A stretch of 7,602 nt of DNA from Aquificota bacterium (GTDB lineage: Bacteria; Thermosulfidibacterota; Thermosulfidibacteria; Thermosulfidibacterales; B14-G1), in assembly GCA_003648675.1 (NCBI GenBank), contig QMPS01000031.1:1-7602 (forward strand), in the 5' to 3' direction. The position numbers and the translations under genes are program-made. Below are positions 1-5,708 of the stretch, one piece after another (the first letter of the stretch is position 1; every line of letters begins with the position of its first letter). The notes beneath the pieces are model-generated. The model saw only the letters and a program-made list of their open reading frames with translations. It was not told where the DNA came from and searched no databases.

Positions 1-141
1 AAGAAGAAGAGAGAATATCGCTAGAGCCACGATAGACCACATCAGATCCTTCGAGAAAACCGTATAGAGGGCTGCGAAGGTCATCACAATGAATATGAAG
101 ATCTGGATGAGCGTAAACCAGTCAATGCTCTCAATGTTCAT
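1..141 (-). CDS. MbhD-like (DUF4040) subunit of Mrp antiporter, N-terminal part
   Basis: This gene runs off the left edge; only the first 47 codons are visible. It starts MNIESIDWFTL and holds two hydrophobic stretches (about residues 11-29 and 34-47) separated by a short loop with S-K-D-L. A loop of this kind followed by an (I/V)ALxxFSL-like helix resembles the MbhD/DUF4040 membrane subunit of Mrp-type Na+/H+ antiporters and membrane-bound hydrogenases. The ATG overlaps the mnhG stop codon by four bases (ATGA). It is preceded by a perfect GGAGGTGA ribosome binding site inside mnhG, which fixes the start. Following E, F and G, a subunit of this type is expected in archaeal Mrp clusters. It would form part of the membrane channel domain. 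The family call rests on a short fragment plus context; an MnhB-like N-terminus is the main alternative. Confidence 0.7.
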   Translation of the reverse strand, partial: MNIESIDWFTLIQIFIFIVMTFAALYTVFSKDLMWSIVALAIFSLLL

Positions 142-515
142 ACCCTCACCTCCCTGAGTAATCCCAAGGTCTCATCCTCTTCAAGCTGATCGATCACCGC
201 CGCTTTAGGAGGAATGCCTGATTTATGAGCAGCCCTAGCTATCGCGTGTGCCCCTGTGGGATTGGTAAGTAGAAGCGCGAAGAGCGCGAAGATAGCGTGG
301 AAAGACATATTCCCGAATGCGTCACTTCCGTAATACCATTGGCCAAAACCGTAGAGGGCCACAGCAATGGTAGCGAAAATGCTCCCGAAGGTGGTACATT
401 TCGTGGCCGCGTGGAGCCTCGAATAGACATCTGGAAAACGGTGGAGCCCTATAACGCCAAGCGTATTGAATATCAGGGAGATTACCACACAGGCTATAAT
501 CAACGGCTCAATCAC
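138..515 (-). CDS. mnhG: Na+/H+ antiporter subunit G (MnhG/MrpG)
   Basis: This encodes a 125-residue small membrane subunit of the multisubunit Na+/H+ antiporter, which exchanges cytoplasmic Na+ for H+ across the cell membrane. Three hydrophobic segments are visible (about residues 3-24, 42-58 and 71-85). The family signature G-L-H-R-F-P-D-V-Y-S-R-L-H-A-A-T-K lies at residues 23-39, and L-L-T-N-P-T-G-A-H-A-I-A-R-A-A near 82-96. Both are typical of MrpG. A charged tail with E-E-D-E follows and is probably cytoplasmic. The start is GTG and overlaps the mnhF stop by four bases (GTGA). A GGGGGTGG stretch just upstream serves as ribosome binding site. The length fits the family (roughly 100-130 residues), and the position between mnhF and the MbhD-like gene supports the call. 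Confidence 0.93.
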   Translation of the reverse strand: MIEPLIIACVVISLIFNTLGVIGLHRFPDVYSRLHAATKCTTFGSIFATIAVALYGFGQWYYGSDAFGNMSFHAIFALFALLLTNPTGAHAIARAAHKSGIPPKAAVIDQLEEDETLGLLREVRV

Positions 516-793
516 TTTCCCACCCCCATCTTTGACTCCATATATCTCGCAATGTACAGGGTAGTGATGAAGCTCAGAAGAGCATATACTATGGCTATGT
601 CTACATATATTATTTGTTTGAAAGCCACTGCCAGCGTCACCATCGCAGCCACAACAAGAGTGTTTATGGTGTCCAACGAGACCACCCTGTCAGGGAGGGT
701 GGGCCCCAGAACTGCCCTCAATGATGCCAGTAATATCAGAAAGCCGGCATAGGCGCTGACAACGAGAAACAGAAGGGGGAAATCCACATTCAT
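512..793 (-). CDS. mnhF: Na+/H+ antiporter subunit F (MnhF/MrpF)
   Basis: This encodes a 93-residue subunit of the Mrp Na+/H+ antiporter. Three membrane helices are visible (about residues 5-24, 44-58 and 61-83). The family core R-A-V-L-G-P-T-L-P-D-R-V-V-S-L-D-T-I-N-T lies at residues 26-45, and V-D-I-A-I-V-Y-A-L-L-S-F-I near 64-76. The reading frame stays open upstream to a GTG at 850. I chose the ATG at 793 because it overlaps the mnhE stop as ATGA, has AAGGAGGT seven bases upstream, and gives the usual MrpF N-terminus. The longer version would add 19 polar residues and overlap mnhE by about 60 bases. The gene is translationally linked to mnhE before it and mnhG after it. Confidence 0.93.
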   Translation of the reverse strand: MNVDFPLLFLVVSAYAGFLILLASLRAVLGPTLPDRVVSLDTINTLVVAAMVTLAVAFKQIIYVDIAIVYALLSFITTLYIARYMESKMGVGK

Positions 794-1323
794 TCTGCAA
801 ACCTCCTTACCCATATAGGAAACCTTCCGCTTACAAGCTCTGGCCTGCACCTCTTCTTCTTTTTACACTCTTTCAAGATATCATCTTTCACCGTCAGTAC
901 GTGTACGTAAAGCTCGTTAGTCTTCTCGTTAACGTCAACGCTCAAAGTCCCCGGGGTGAGGGTAATTGAATTGGCAAGGACCGCGAGAGCAAGGTCGGAT
1001 TTGTATCCGGGGTTGATCTTGACTATTCCAGGGTTTATCTTTCCAGTTATAACCCTGTATGCCACATCTAGATTGGCCTTGAGCATCTGCCAGAAAAGGA
1101 TAGGCAGGTAGGCTATGGCATAAGCCCACCTCACAGGAGAGGTGAGCGAAGGCCTTCTCTTTATCGCAGGCATAATGCTTCCTATGAATATCGAGACCAG
1201 AAGCGCCCCTATTACACCGGCAATGATCTCCTCAACTGCCCAAAAGTACTTGGGGTCGCTCCCTATGGATAGAAACAGGTATGTCAGAAACGCCCCTATG
1301 AATCCGGGAACAGAGATTCTCAC
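790..1323 (-). CDS. mnhE: Na+/H+ antiporter subunit E (MnhE/MrpE)
   Basis: This encodes a 177-residue subunit E of the Mrp Na+/H+ antiporter and is the first gene of the visible mnh operon. Membrane helices lie at about residues 7-21, 32-52 and 66-80. They are followed by the soluble domain with the family signature L-A-N-S-I-T-L-T-P-G-T-L-S-V-D-V (residues 116-131) and E-L-Y-V-H-V-L (137-143). The GTG start has GGAGGTGG five bases upstream; another GTG two bases earlier runs straight into a stop codon. The C-terminus carries a basic tail with C-K-K-K-K-R-C (153-159) and ends W-V-R-R-F-A-E, somewhat longer than typical MrpE proteins. The gene is preceded by a 154-base gap holding a TATA-like element and inverted repeats, so the operon probably starts here. 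Confidence 0.94.
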   Translation of the reverse strand: MRISVPGFIGAFLTYLFLSIGSDPKYFWAVEEIIAGVIGALLVSIFIGSIMPAIKRRPSLTSPVRWAYAIAYLPILFWQMLKANLDVAYRVITGKINPGIVKINPGYKSDLALAVLANSITLTPGTLSVDVNEKTNELYVHVLTVKDDILKECKKKKRCRPELVSGRFPIWVRRFAE

Positions 1324-1396
1324 ACTTCCACCTCCGGGGACCCTGCGAGCTCGGATTTAGAGAATGGGTCAACCCGGGGGAGGGAATAAAGAGTAA

Positions 1397-1406
1397 TAAT
1401 ATAACC
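1397..1406 (-). promoter_or_regulatory. TATA-like promoter element of the mnh operon
   Basis: On the minus strand the sequence reads GGTTATATTA, preceded by the purine-rich GATAAA, which could serve as BRE. It lies about 75 bases upstream of the mnhE GTG. A start site 25 or so bases downstream would give a leader of about 50 bases containing the GGAGGTGG ribosome binding site. This is the only good TATA candidate between valS and mnhE. No start site can be mapped from sequence alone. Confidence 0.5.
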
Positions 1407-1421
1407 TTTATCCTGTAAGAC

Positions 1422-1452
1422 TAAAGTTTTGTCAATCCTCGTCAAAACTTTA
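1422..1452. repeat. Perfect 10-bp inverted repeat upstream of mnh promoter
   Basis: The arms TAAAGTTTTG (1422-1431) and CAAAACTTTA (1443-1452) are perfectly complementary and separated by 11 bases, so their centres lie 21 bp apart, two helical turns. The repeat sits upstream of the TATA-like element of mnhE, where archaeal activators bind, and downstream of the valS stop. No T-tract follows it on either strand, so an operator fits better than a terminator. That is an inference from geometry and position. Confidence 0.6.
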
Positions 1453-1470
1453 AATGACACATGTTTAAAG
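1448..1470. repeat. Second inverted repeat, CTTTAAA...TTTAAAG
   Basis: The arms CTTTAAA (1448-1454) and TTTAAAG (1464-1470) are separated by nine bases. The left arm shares its CTTTA with the outer end of the neighbouring 10-bp repeat, so the two palindromes overlap by five bases. It begins eight bases after the valS stop in the direction of transcription. It may be a second binding site for the same regulator. AT-rich 7-bp arms could also arise by chance. Confidence 0.4.
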
Positions 1471-1477
1471 AAGATGG

Positions 1478-4147
1478 TCATTTCTCGATTAAAAGGAGGG
1501 TGCTTCCTGCTTTTACTTTATTTACATCCCTTCCTTCCAGCGTCCACCCCTTCACAACTTCAAAATAATCCTCCGGGACGGTCACATCCTCTCCTTTAAC
1601 CGGCACCTTTATGAAGCCCTTCGCTAAATACTCGCGCTGCTCCCTCCATCTCCTCTCTTTCACGAAACGGGTTATCTCGGAGGTCTTTTCTTTGTAAACA
1701 GGTCCCAAAAGGTTGAATTTTAACTTTATGTCTAAAATGGTCTCTTTCAGGTCCTCAATTCTCGCAGCTCTCACCTGCCTAGCCCTTACCGCCTCCTTAA
1801 AGTCCCTCATCTCCTCAGCGTTTAACGAAATATCCCCCGCTATAGAAACAGCCGTTATCTCCTCACCAAGGGGGATCCTTTCGGTGTTCTTCCATCTGCG
1901 CACTGCCGATATCATCTCAAAGATCTTCTCTCCCTTATCAGTAGCCACGGGGTCTTCTAGAATTGGTGTGGGCCATAGGGTAAGATGGATGCTCTTTACC
2001 TCCTCCAAACTTCTAAAGCATCTCTGGTAAATCTCCTCTGTGATATGAGGCATAAAGGGCGCAAAGATCTTCATCAGACCAAAGGTAACATTATATAGCG
2101 TGTAAATAACAGCAGAGTCTTTCTCCGAATAAATCCGGTACTTCACGGCTTCAAGATAGTTGTCCGCAAGTGTGTGCCAGAGGAAATCAGAGGCCGCCCT
2201 GACAACCTTGTCAAATTCATATCTATCCGCACTCTCCGTAGCCGTCTTTACCATTCTGCTGTAGTGCGTCAGAAGCCATTTATCTATTGTGTGGAGGGGG
2301 ATATCTTCAGGGCTCTTTCGAACGAGTTCCATCAATGTGCGAGAAGCAATGCCTTCATAGCACCTCGCTACGAGCCTCATAATGTTCCACATCTTTATGA
2401 TGATCTGTTTTCCTCTTTTTACATCCTTAAGCCTGAAGGGCGAATCCTTTCCCAGCGTGCACATAGCAGCAAAGTACCTTATAGGGTCTGTACCGTATTC
2501 TTCTTTAATCTCTAGGGGATCTATAACATTCCCTTTAGAGGTGTGCATGGGGGTTCCATCAGGAGCAAGTATGAATCCCCCCATCATGATTTCTTCCCAG
2601 GGTTTTTTGCCTGTAAGAAGGTAAGAGCGCAGCATGGTGTAAAAAGCCCACGTTCTTATGATGTCGTGAGATTGAGGCCTCAAGGACATAGGGAACAGCC
2701 TTTTATGCATTCCCTCATCTCTCCCCCAGAAGGTATTGTAAAGTGGGGTTATGGAAGAGTCCATCCAAGTGTCAAAGACCTCCTCGGACCCCTTCAAAGT
2801 CCCGCCGCATTTGGGGCATTTCTCAACGGGTGGGGGTGTCACCGTTGGGTCTATATAGCACTGCTCTTCTTCGGCGGGGAGAATATAACCACAGTTCTCA
2901 CACTCCCACACAGGGATGGGAGTGGCGAAATATCTCTGTCTGGAGATAACCCAGTCCCAGCTCAGGGAGTTAACCCAATCAACCAGTCTTGTCTTCATAA
3001 ATTCCGGGTACCATTTGATCTCATCCGCCATTCTCAATATGGCCTCCCGGTGTTCGAGGGTCTTCAGGAACCATTGCTTTTTGTGGATGAACTCAATAGG
3101 TGTCCCGCATCTCCAGCAGACCCCAATGTTCTGCTCTATCTCCTCCTGCTTCAGAAGAAGATCTCTTTCTTTGAGAATCTGGATTATCCTCTCCCGGGCC
3201 TCTTTTATGGTAAGTCCGCTTAAAGGACCGGTAATCTCGGTCATCCTGCCTTCTTCATTTATTCCCTTCTCAAGCTTTAGTCCGTACTTAAATACCCACT
3301 GGAGGTCATCTTTATCGCCAATGGTGCATATCATCACCACCCCAGTTCCAAAATCAGGATCAACCTTCTCATCAGCCACTATGGGAATCTCCCTCTCGTA
3401 AATTGGTGTTACTGCTTTCTTCCCAACAAGTGTAGATGCTCTCTCGTCCGAAGGGTTAACGGCTACGAGCTGACATGTGGCCAACAGTTCGGGTCGGGTA
3501 GTAGCTATAATGAGGGGCTCTCCCGTCTCCTTAACTCTGAACTTGATGTAGTTCAGGTTCGTTAGATTTTTTTTATACTCCACTTCAGCATCGTACAGGG
3601 CGGTGCCACATCTGGGACACCAGTTAACCGGATAGTCCCCCTTATAGATCTCTCCTCTTTTGAAGAGCTTAATGAATGATATCTGGGTCAGCCGCCGATA
3701 GTCGGGAGAATCTGTCTGATAGTATATAGAAGGATCCATAGACTCTCCCAGAACTTTGAACTGCCTTTTCATTTCCTCTATGTTTTCCTCAGCGAAGTCC
3801 TCGCAGAGTTTTATAAATTTATGTCTGTCATGCTCCCTCATCCTTATTCCATACTTCTTCTCCACATTAACTTCAATAGGCATGCCGTTTACGTCGAAGC
3901 AGAGTGGGAAGAAGACGTTATACCCCCTCATTCTTTTGTACCTAGCCACAAAGTCTATGTGGGTGTAATGAACAGCATGCCCTGCATGGAGTCTGCCGGA
4001 GGCATATCTGGGGGGATTGTCAATGGAGAATACTGGCCTCTCACTTTTCGGGTCAAAACGGTAAATCTCCTCCCTCTCCCACCAGTCCTGCCACTTCTTT
4101 TCAATGGCATGAATGTCCAAGTTATCGCTTCCATTGGCCATATTCAT
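1478..4147 (-). CDS. valS: Valyl-tRNA synthetase, archaeal type
   Basis: This encodes an 889-residue class Ia synthetase that charges tRNA-Val with valine in the cytoplasm. The Rossmann core opens with P-P-R-Y-A-S-G-R-L-H-A-G-H at residues 45-57; HAGH is the HIGH motif. The CP1 editing domain follows, with T-T-R-P-E-L (216-221) and D-P-D-F-G-T-G-V-V-M-I-C-T-I-G-D-K (263-279), which is characteristic of archaeal ValRS. Cys pairs at 177/180, 344/347, 416/419 and 444/447 look like zinc-binding knuckles. The KMSKS loop is degenerate: P-M-H-T-S precedes K-G-N-V-I-D-P at residues 533-544. The anticodon-binding helical domain covers about 620-830. There is no long C-terminal coiled-coil arm of the bacterial kind. 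The start is ATG with GGGGT upstream; an in-frame ATG at codon 3 is possible. It follows eif6 after a probable terminator, so it may be transcribed separately. Confidence 0.95.
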   Translation of the reverse strand: MNMANGSDNLDIHAIEKKWQDWWEREEIYRFDPKSERPVFSIDNPPRYASGRLHAGHAVHYTHIDFVARYKRMRGYNVFFPLCFDVNGMPIEVNVEKKYGIRMREHDRHKFIKLCEDFAEENIEEMKRQFKVLGESMDPSIYYQTDSPDYRRLTQISFIKLFKRGEIYKGDYPVNWCPRCGTALYDAEVEYKKNLTNLNYIKFRVKETGEPLIIATTRPELLATCQLVAVNPSDERASTLVGKKAVTPIYEREIPIVADEKVDPDFGTGVVMICTIGDKDDLQWVFKYGLKLEKGINEEGRMTEITGPLSGLTIKEARERIIQILKERDLLLKQEEIEQNIGVCWRCGTPIEFIHKKQWFLKTLEHREAILRMADEIKWYPEFMKTRLVDWVNSLSWDWVISRQRYFATPIPVWECENCGYILPAEEEQCYIDPTVTPPPVEKCPKCGGTLKGSEEVFDTWMDSSITPLYNTFWGRDEGMHKRLFPMSLRPQSHDIIRTWAFYTMLRSYLLTGKKPWEEIMMGGFILAPDGTPMHTSKGNVIDPLEIKEEYGTDPIRYFAAMCTLGKDSPFRLKDVKRGKQIIIKMWNIMRLVARCYEGIASRTLMELVRKSPEDIPLHTIDKWLLTHYSRMVKTATESADRYEFDKVVRAASDFLWHTLADNYLEAVKYRIYSEKDSAVIYTLYNVTFGLMKIFAPFMPHITEEIYQRCFRSLEEVKSIHLTLWPTPILEDPVATDKGEKIFEMISAVRRWKNTERIPLGEEITAVSIAGDISLNAEEMRDFKEAVRARQVRAARIEDLKETILDIKLKFNLLGPVYKEKTSEITRFVKERRWREQREYLAKGFIKVPVKGEDVTVPEDYFEVVKGWTLEGRDVNKVKAGSTLLLIEK

Positions 4148-4174
4148 CGTACCCCGGGGGCGGTAAAGATATCG

Positions 4175-4186
4175 CTTTTAAAAAAA
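4175..4186 (-). promoter_or_regulatory. Possible TATA element for valS
   Basis: The minus strand reads TTTTTTTAAAAG about 30 bases upstream of the valS ATG. That spacing would suit a very short leader. The same run of T residues forms the tail of the hairpin after eif6, so the site may be only the terminator tract. The AT-rich sequence is a weak match to an archaeal TATA box. Confidence 0.3.
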
Positions 4187-4217
4187 TTTCCCTGTAATCC
4201 CACTTTCACATTACAGG
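4180..4217 (-). terminator. Hairpin plus T7 tract after eif6
   Basis: On the minus strand, CCTGTAAT (4217-4210) and ATTACAGG (4198-4191) form a perfect 8-bp stem with an 11-base loop. GAAA and then seven T residues (4186-4180) follow. The first arm contains the eif6 stop codon TAA. A stem followed by a T run is the layout of an intrinsic terminator. In archaea the T-tract alone can terminate transcription, so the stem may instead protect the RNA 3' end. Termination here would separate the rps19e-eif6 operon from valS. Confidence 0.55.
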
Positions 4218-4885
4218 ATGTTCAGGCCGTCTTCCACCTTTCCCATCTCTATCCCCGTGCTCTTTGACCCCACAAGAGCACCCCGGTTGTTAGCAACCAC
4301 TGCTGCCCCCACGAAAGGAGAACCGAAATTAACAGTGACCTTCACAGGGCTCAGACAGAAGAACTCTTCAAGAGCTTCTTCTTCCCTAGAGGTTAACTTT
4401 GGGTGCACTAAAAGGCCTTTATCTGTCACCACCCCTACAGAGCCGGTAACCTTAATGCCTGCTATGGTTCCTACAGCTGTTTCCACATCCAATGTGTCTT
4501 CGATAAACTTAATGCTCCTCCTACCATACCCCGGGTGAAGCAATGCCTTCTTGTTATTGAGAAGTATATTGTTTCCCAGTGCGGTCAATTTGTCCTCCAA
4601 AAATCCCACCCTCATCCCCCTCTCCTCAACTTCACGAAGAAATTCATCTGACACGGAGTCTCTTATGTACTCGCTGAATAGAATCCCCGCATTGTTCATC
4701 GCTAGGAGGGAGCCTAGAAGCCTGGTCCCAGGGTAGAAGTATAAGACTTCAACGTTGAGCGCTTTCTCTATGCTTTCTGCGGCGTTATCAGAGAGGCGCT
4801 CGGGAATGAGGAGTACCTTGTCATTAGCGTTTAAAAAGACGCCTATGTAAGGATTACCGTCTAGATCAAACTTTTCAACGGGCAC
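4211..4885 (-). CDS. eif6: Translation initiation factor 6 (aIF6)
   Basis: aIF6 binds the large ribosomal subunit and keeps it from joining the small subunit prematurely. The family's repeated fold is visible: G-N-P-Y-I-G-V-F near the N-terminus, then N-N-A-G-I-L, T-A-L-G-N-N-I-L-L-N-N, G-T-I-A-G...V-G-S-V-G-V-V-T-D-K-G, and finally A-A-V-V-A-N-N-R-G-A-L-V-G near the C-terminus. I place the start at the GTG at 4885, which gives 224 residues and a normal family N-terminus, with AAAGGGGAT just upstream. The frame also extends to a TTG at 4912, which would add nine residues, overlap rpl31e by 14 bases and have a GAAGTGA ribosome binding site. I cannot exclude that start. The gene is the last of the rps19e operon and is followed directly by a hairpin and T-tract. 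Identification is firm; only the start is uncertain. Confidence 0.94.
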   Translation of the reverse strand: MPVEKFDLDGNPYIGVFLNANDKVLLIPERLSDNAAESIEKALNVEVLYFYPGTRLLGSLLAMNNAGILFSEYIRDSVSDEFLREVEERGMRVGFLEDKLTALGNNILLNNKKALLHPGYGRRSIKFIEDTLDVETAVGTIAGIKVTGSVGVVTDKGLLVHPKLTSREEEALEEFFCLSPVKVTVNFGSPFVGAAVVANNRGALVGSKSTGIEMGKVEDGLNIL

Positions 4886-4898
4886 GGGAATCCCCTTT

Positions 4899-5186
4899 TC
4901 AGCTCTCTGCAAGAGTCACTTCTATAATCGGGGATTCCTCACCTTCCATCTCAATTCTCTTTGCCCTCACCCTTATCCGTCTCGGCGGTTTCTCCCGACC
5001 CCTCTTCCAGATCTCTTCGTTGACCTTCATATCGATCCAGATGATCTCGTCCTCATTCGCCTTCATATGCCTGCGTACAAACTTCTTAAGCAGTTTTATG
5101 CTGTATGGAGCCCTCTTAGTCCTGGGGCGAAAATATGCCTTCTTAAGGGGCACCGTCAATATTCTTTCCTCTGCTCTCTCCGCCAT
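4899..5186 (-). CDS. rpl31e: Large-subunit ribosomal protein L31e
   Basis: This encodes a 95-residue protein of the archaeal/eukaryotic large ribosomal subunit, located near the peptide exit tunnel. The L31e pattern is clear: V-P-L-K-K-A-Y (residues 12-18), P-R-T-K-R-A (21-26), F-V-R-R-H-M-K (36-42), V-N-E-E-I-W-K-R-G (55-63) and K-P-P-R-R-I-R-V-R (66-74). The protein is strongly basic, as expected for an rRNA-binding protein. The ATG has GGGGGAT five bases upstream, right after the rpl39e stop. The spacing to rpl39e is only 13 bases. The order L39e, L31e, aIF6 is the common archaeal arrangement, so the genes are almost certainly co-transcribed. Confidence 0.96.
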   Translation of the reverse strand: MAERAEERILTVPLKKAYFRPRTKRAPYSIKLLKKFVRRHMKANEDEIIWIDMKVNEEIWKRGREKPPRRIRVRAKRIEMEGEESPIIEVTLAES

Positions 5187-5199
5187 CTAAAATCCCCCT

Positions 5200-5355
5200 T
5201 CATAGCTTAAGCTTTGACCTTCTCCAGTTTCTCCGTTTGGGATGTGTGGTAAACTTTCTGGTGGTCTTCATCATCACCCACCCAGGAACTCTTCGATTGC
5301 TTTTACCCGCCCGGAGCAGTCTTTTCTTTTTTGCATATGGCTTATGGCTAGTCAT
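5200..5355 (-). CDS. rpl39e: Large-subunit ribosomal protein L39e
   Basis: This is a very small gene of 51 codons that length-filtered gene finding would skip. The product begins [20 protein letters not shown], and [11 protein letters not shown] follows at residues 21-31. It ends with [10 protein letters not shown] near 38-47. The R-V-P-x-W-V-M-x-K-T and K-R-R-x-W-R-R-S blocks are the L39e signature, and 51 residues is the normal family length. L39e lines the peptide exit tunnel of the large subunit. The ATG overlaps the stop of the PDCD5-family gene by four bases (ATGA), and AAGGAGAGG lies just upstream as ribosome binding site. The gene sits exactly where L39e is expected, between PDCD5 and L31e. 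Confidence 0.97.
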   Translation of the reverse strand: MTSHKPYAKKKRLLRAGKSNRRVPGWVMMKTTRKFTTHPKRRNWRRSKLKL

Positions 5356-5696
5356 AGGATTCCTCTCCTTACAATTCTTATATCTTTCTTCTTAGGCATG
5401 ATTCTTCTTAAGATGCTCTTAAGCTCTTCATCGCTCAGCTGATGCCTAATCTTACCTGCCTGTGCCAGGTAAACAAGTTCGTTCTCGATCTGGGTAGCTA
5501 TATCGGGATAGGCAAGCTTCACTGTAGCAAGCCTCTCCCTCGCTTTAGGCTCAAGAATCTGTGAGAGAATAGTTTTCTTCGTGAGCTCCCTCTGAATCTC
5601 CATCTCCTCCTTAAGTTTCTCCTCCTCCATTTGCCTCTGTAGTTGAAGCAGCTTCTCCATTTTTATTCTCTCAAGCTCTTCATCCTCTCCTGTCAC
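5352..5696 (-). CDS. PDCD5-family DNA-binding protein
   Basis: This encodes a 114-residue member of the PDCD5/TFAR19 family, whose archaeal members are annotated as DNA-binding proteins; their cellular role remains poorly defined. The N-terminal third is a charged helix (about residues 5-40) rich in Glu, Lys and Gln. The family core follows: [18 protein letters not shown] (47-64), then a helix ending in L-A-Q-A-G-K-I (77-83), and a basic tail [10 protein letters not shown] (102-111). The start is GTG, preceded by GGGGGGTGA that begins at the rps19e stop codon. The gene lies 12 bases after rps19e and overlaps rpl39e by four bases. Its place between ribosomal protein genes is conserved in many archaea and suggests a link to translation. 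Confidence 0.93.
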   Translation of the reverse strand: MTGEDEELERIKMEKLLQLQRQMEEEKLKEEMEIQRELTKKTILSQILEPKARERLATVKLAYPDIATQIENELVYLAQAGKIRHQLSDEELKSILRRIMPKKKDIRIVRRGIL

Positions 5697-5708
5697 CCTT
5701 CACCCCCC

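Noticed and set aside
794..850. Extended mnhF start at GTG 850
   Set aside because: It would add 19 polar residues not seen in the family and overlap mnhE by about 60 bases. The ATG at 793 has a better ribosome binding site and an ATGA overlap.
2543..3223. A 226-codon open frame on the plus strand inside valS
   Set aside because: It lies entirely antisense to the well-conserved valyl-tRNA synthetase, and its translation shows no domain or coherent composition. It has no convincing ribosome binding site. It is a shadow of valS codon usage.
3821..4267. Plus-strand open frame spanning the valS start and the end of eif6
   Set aside because: It crosses two real genes and the hairpin/promoter gap on the opposite strand, and its product resembles no protein I recognise.
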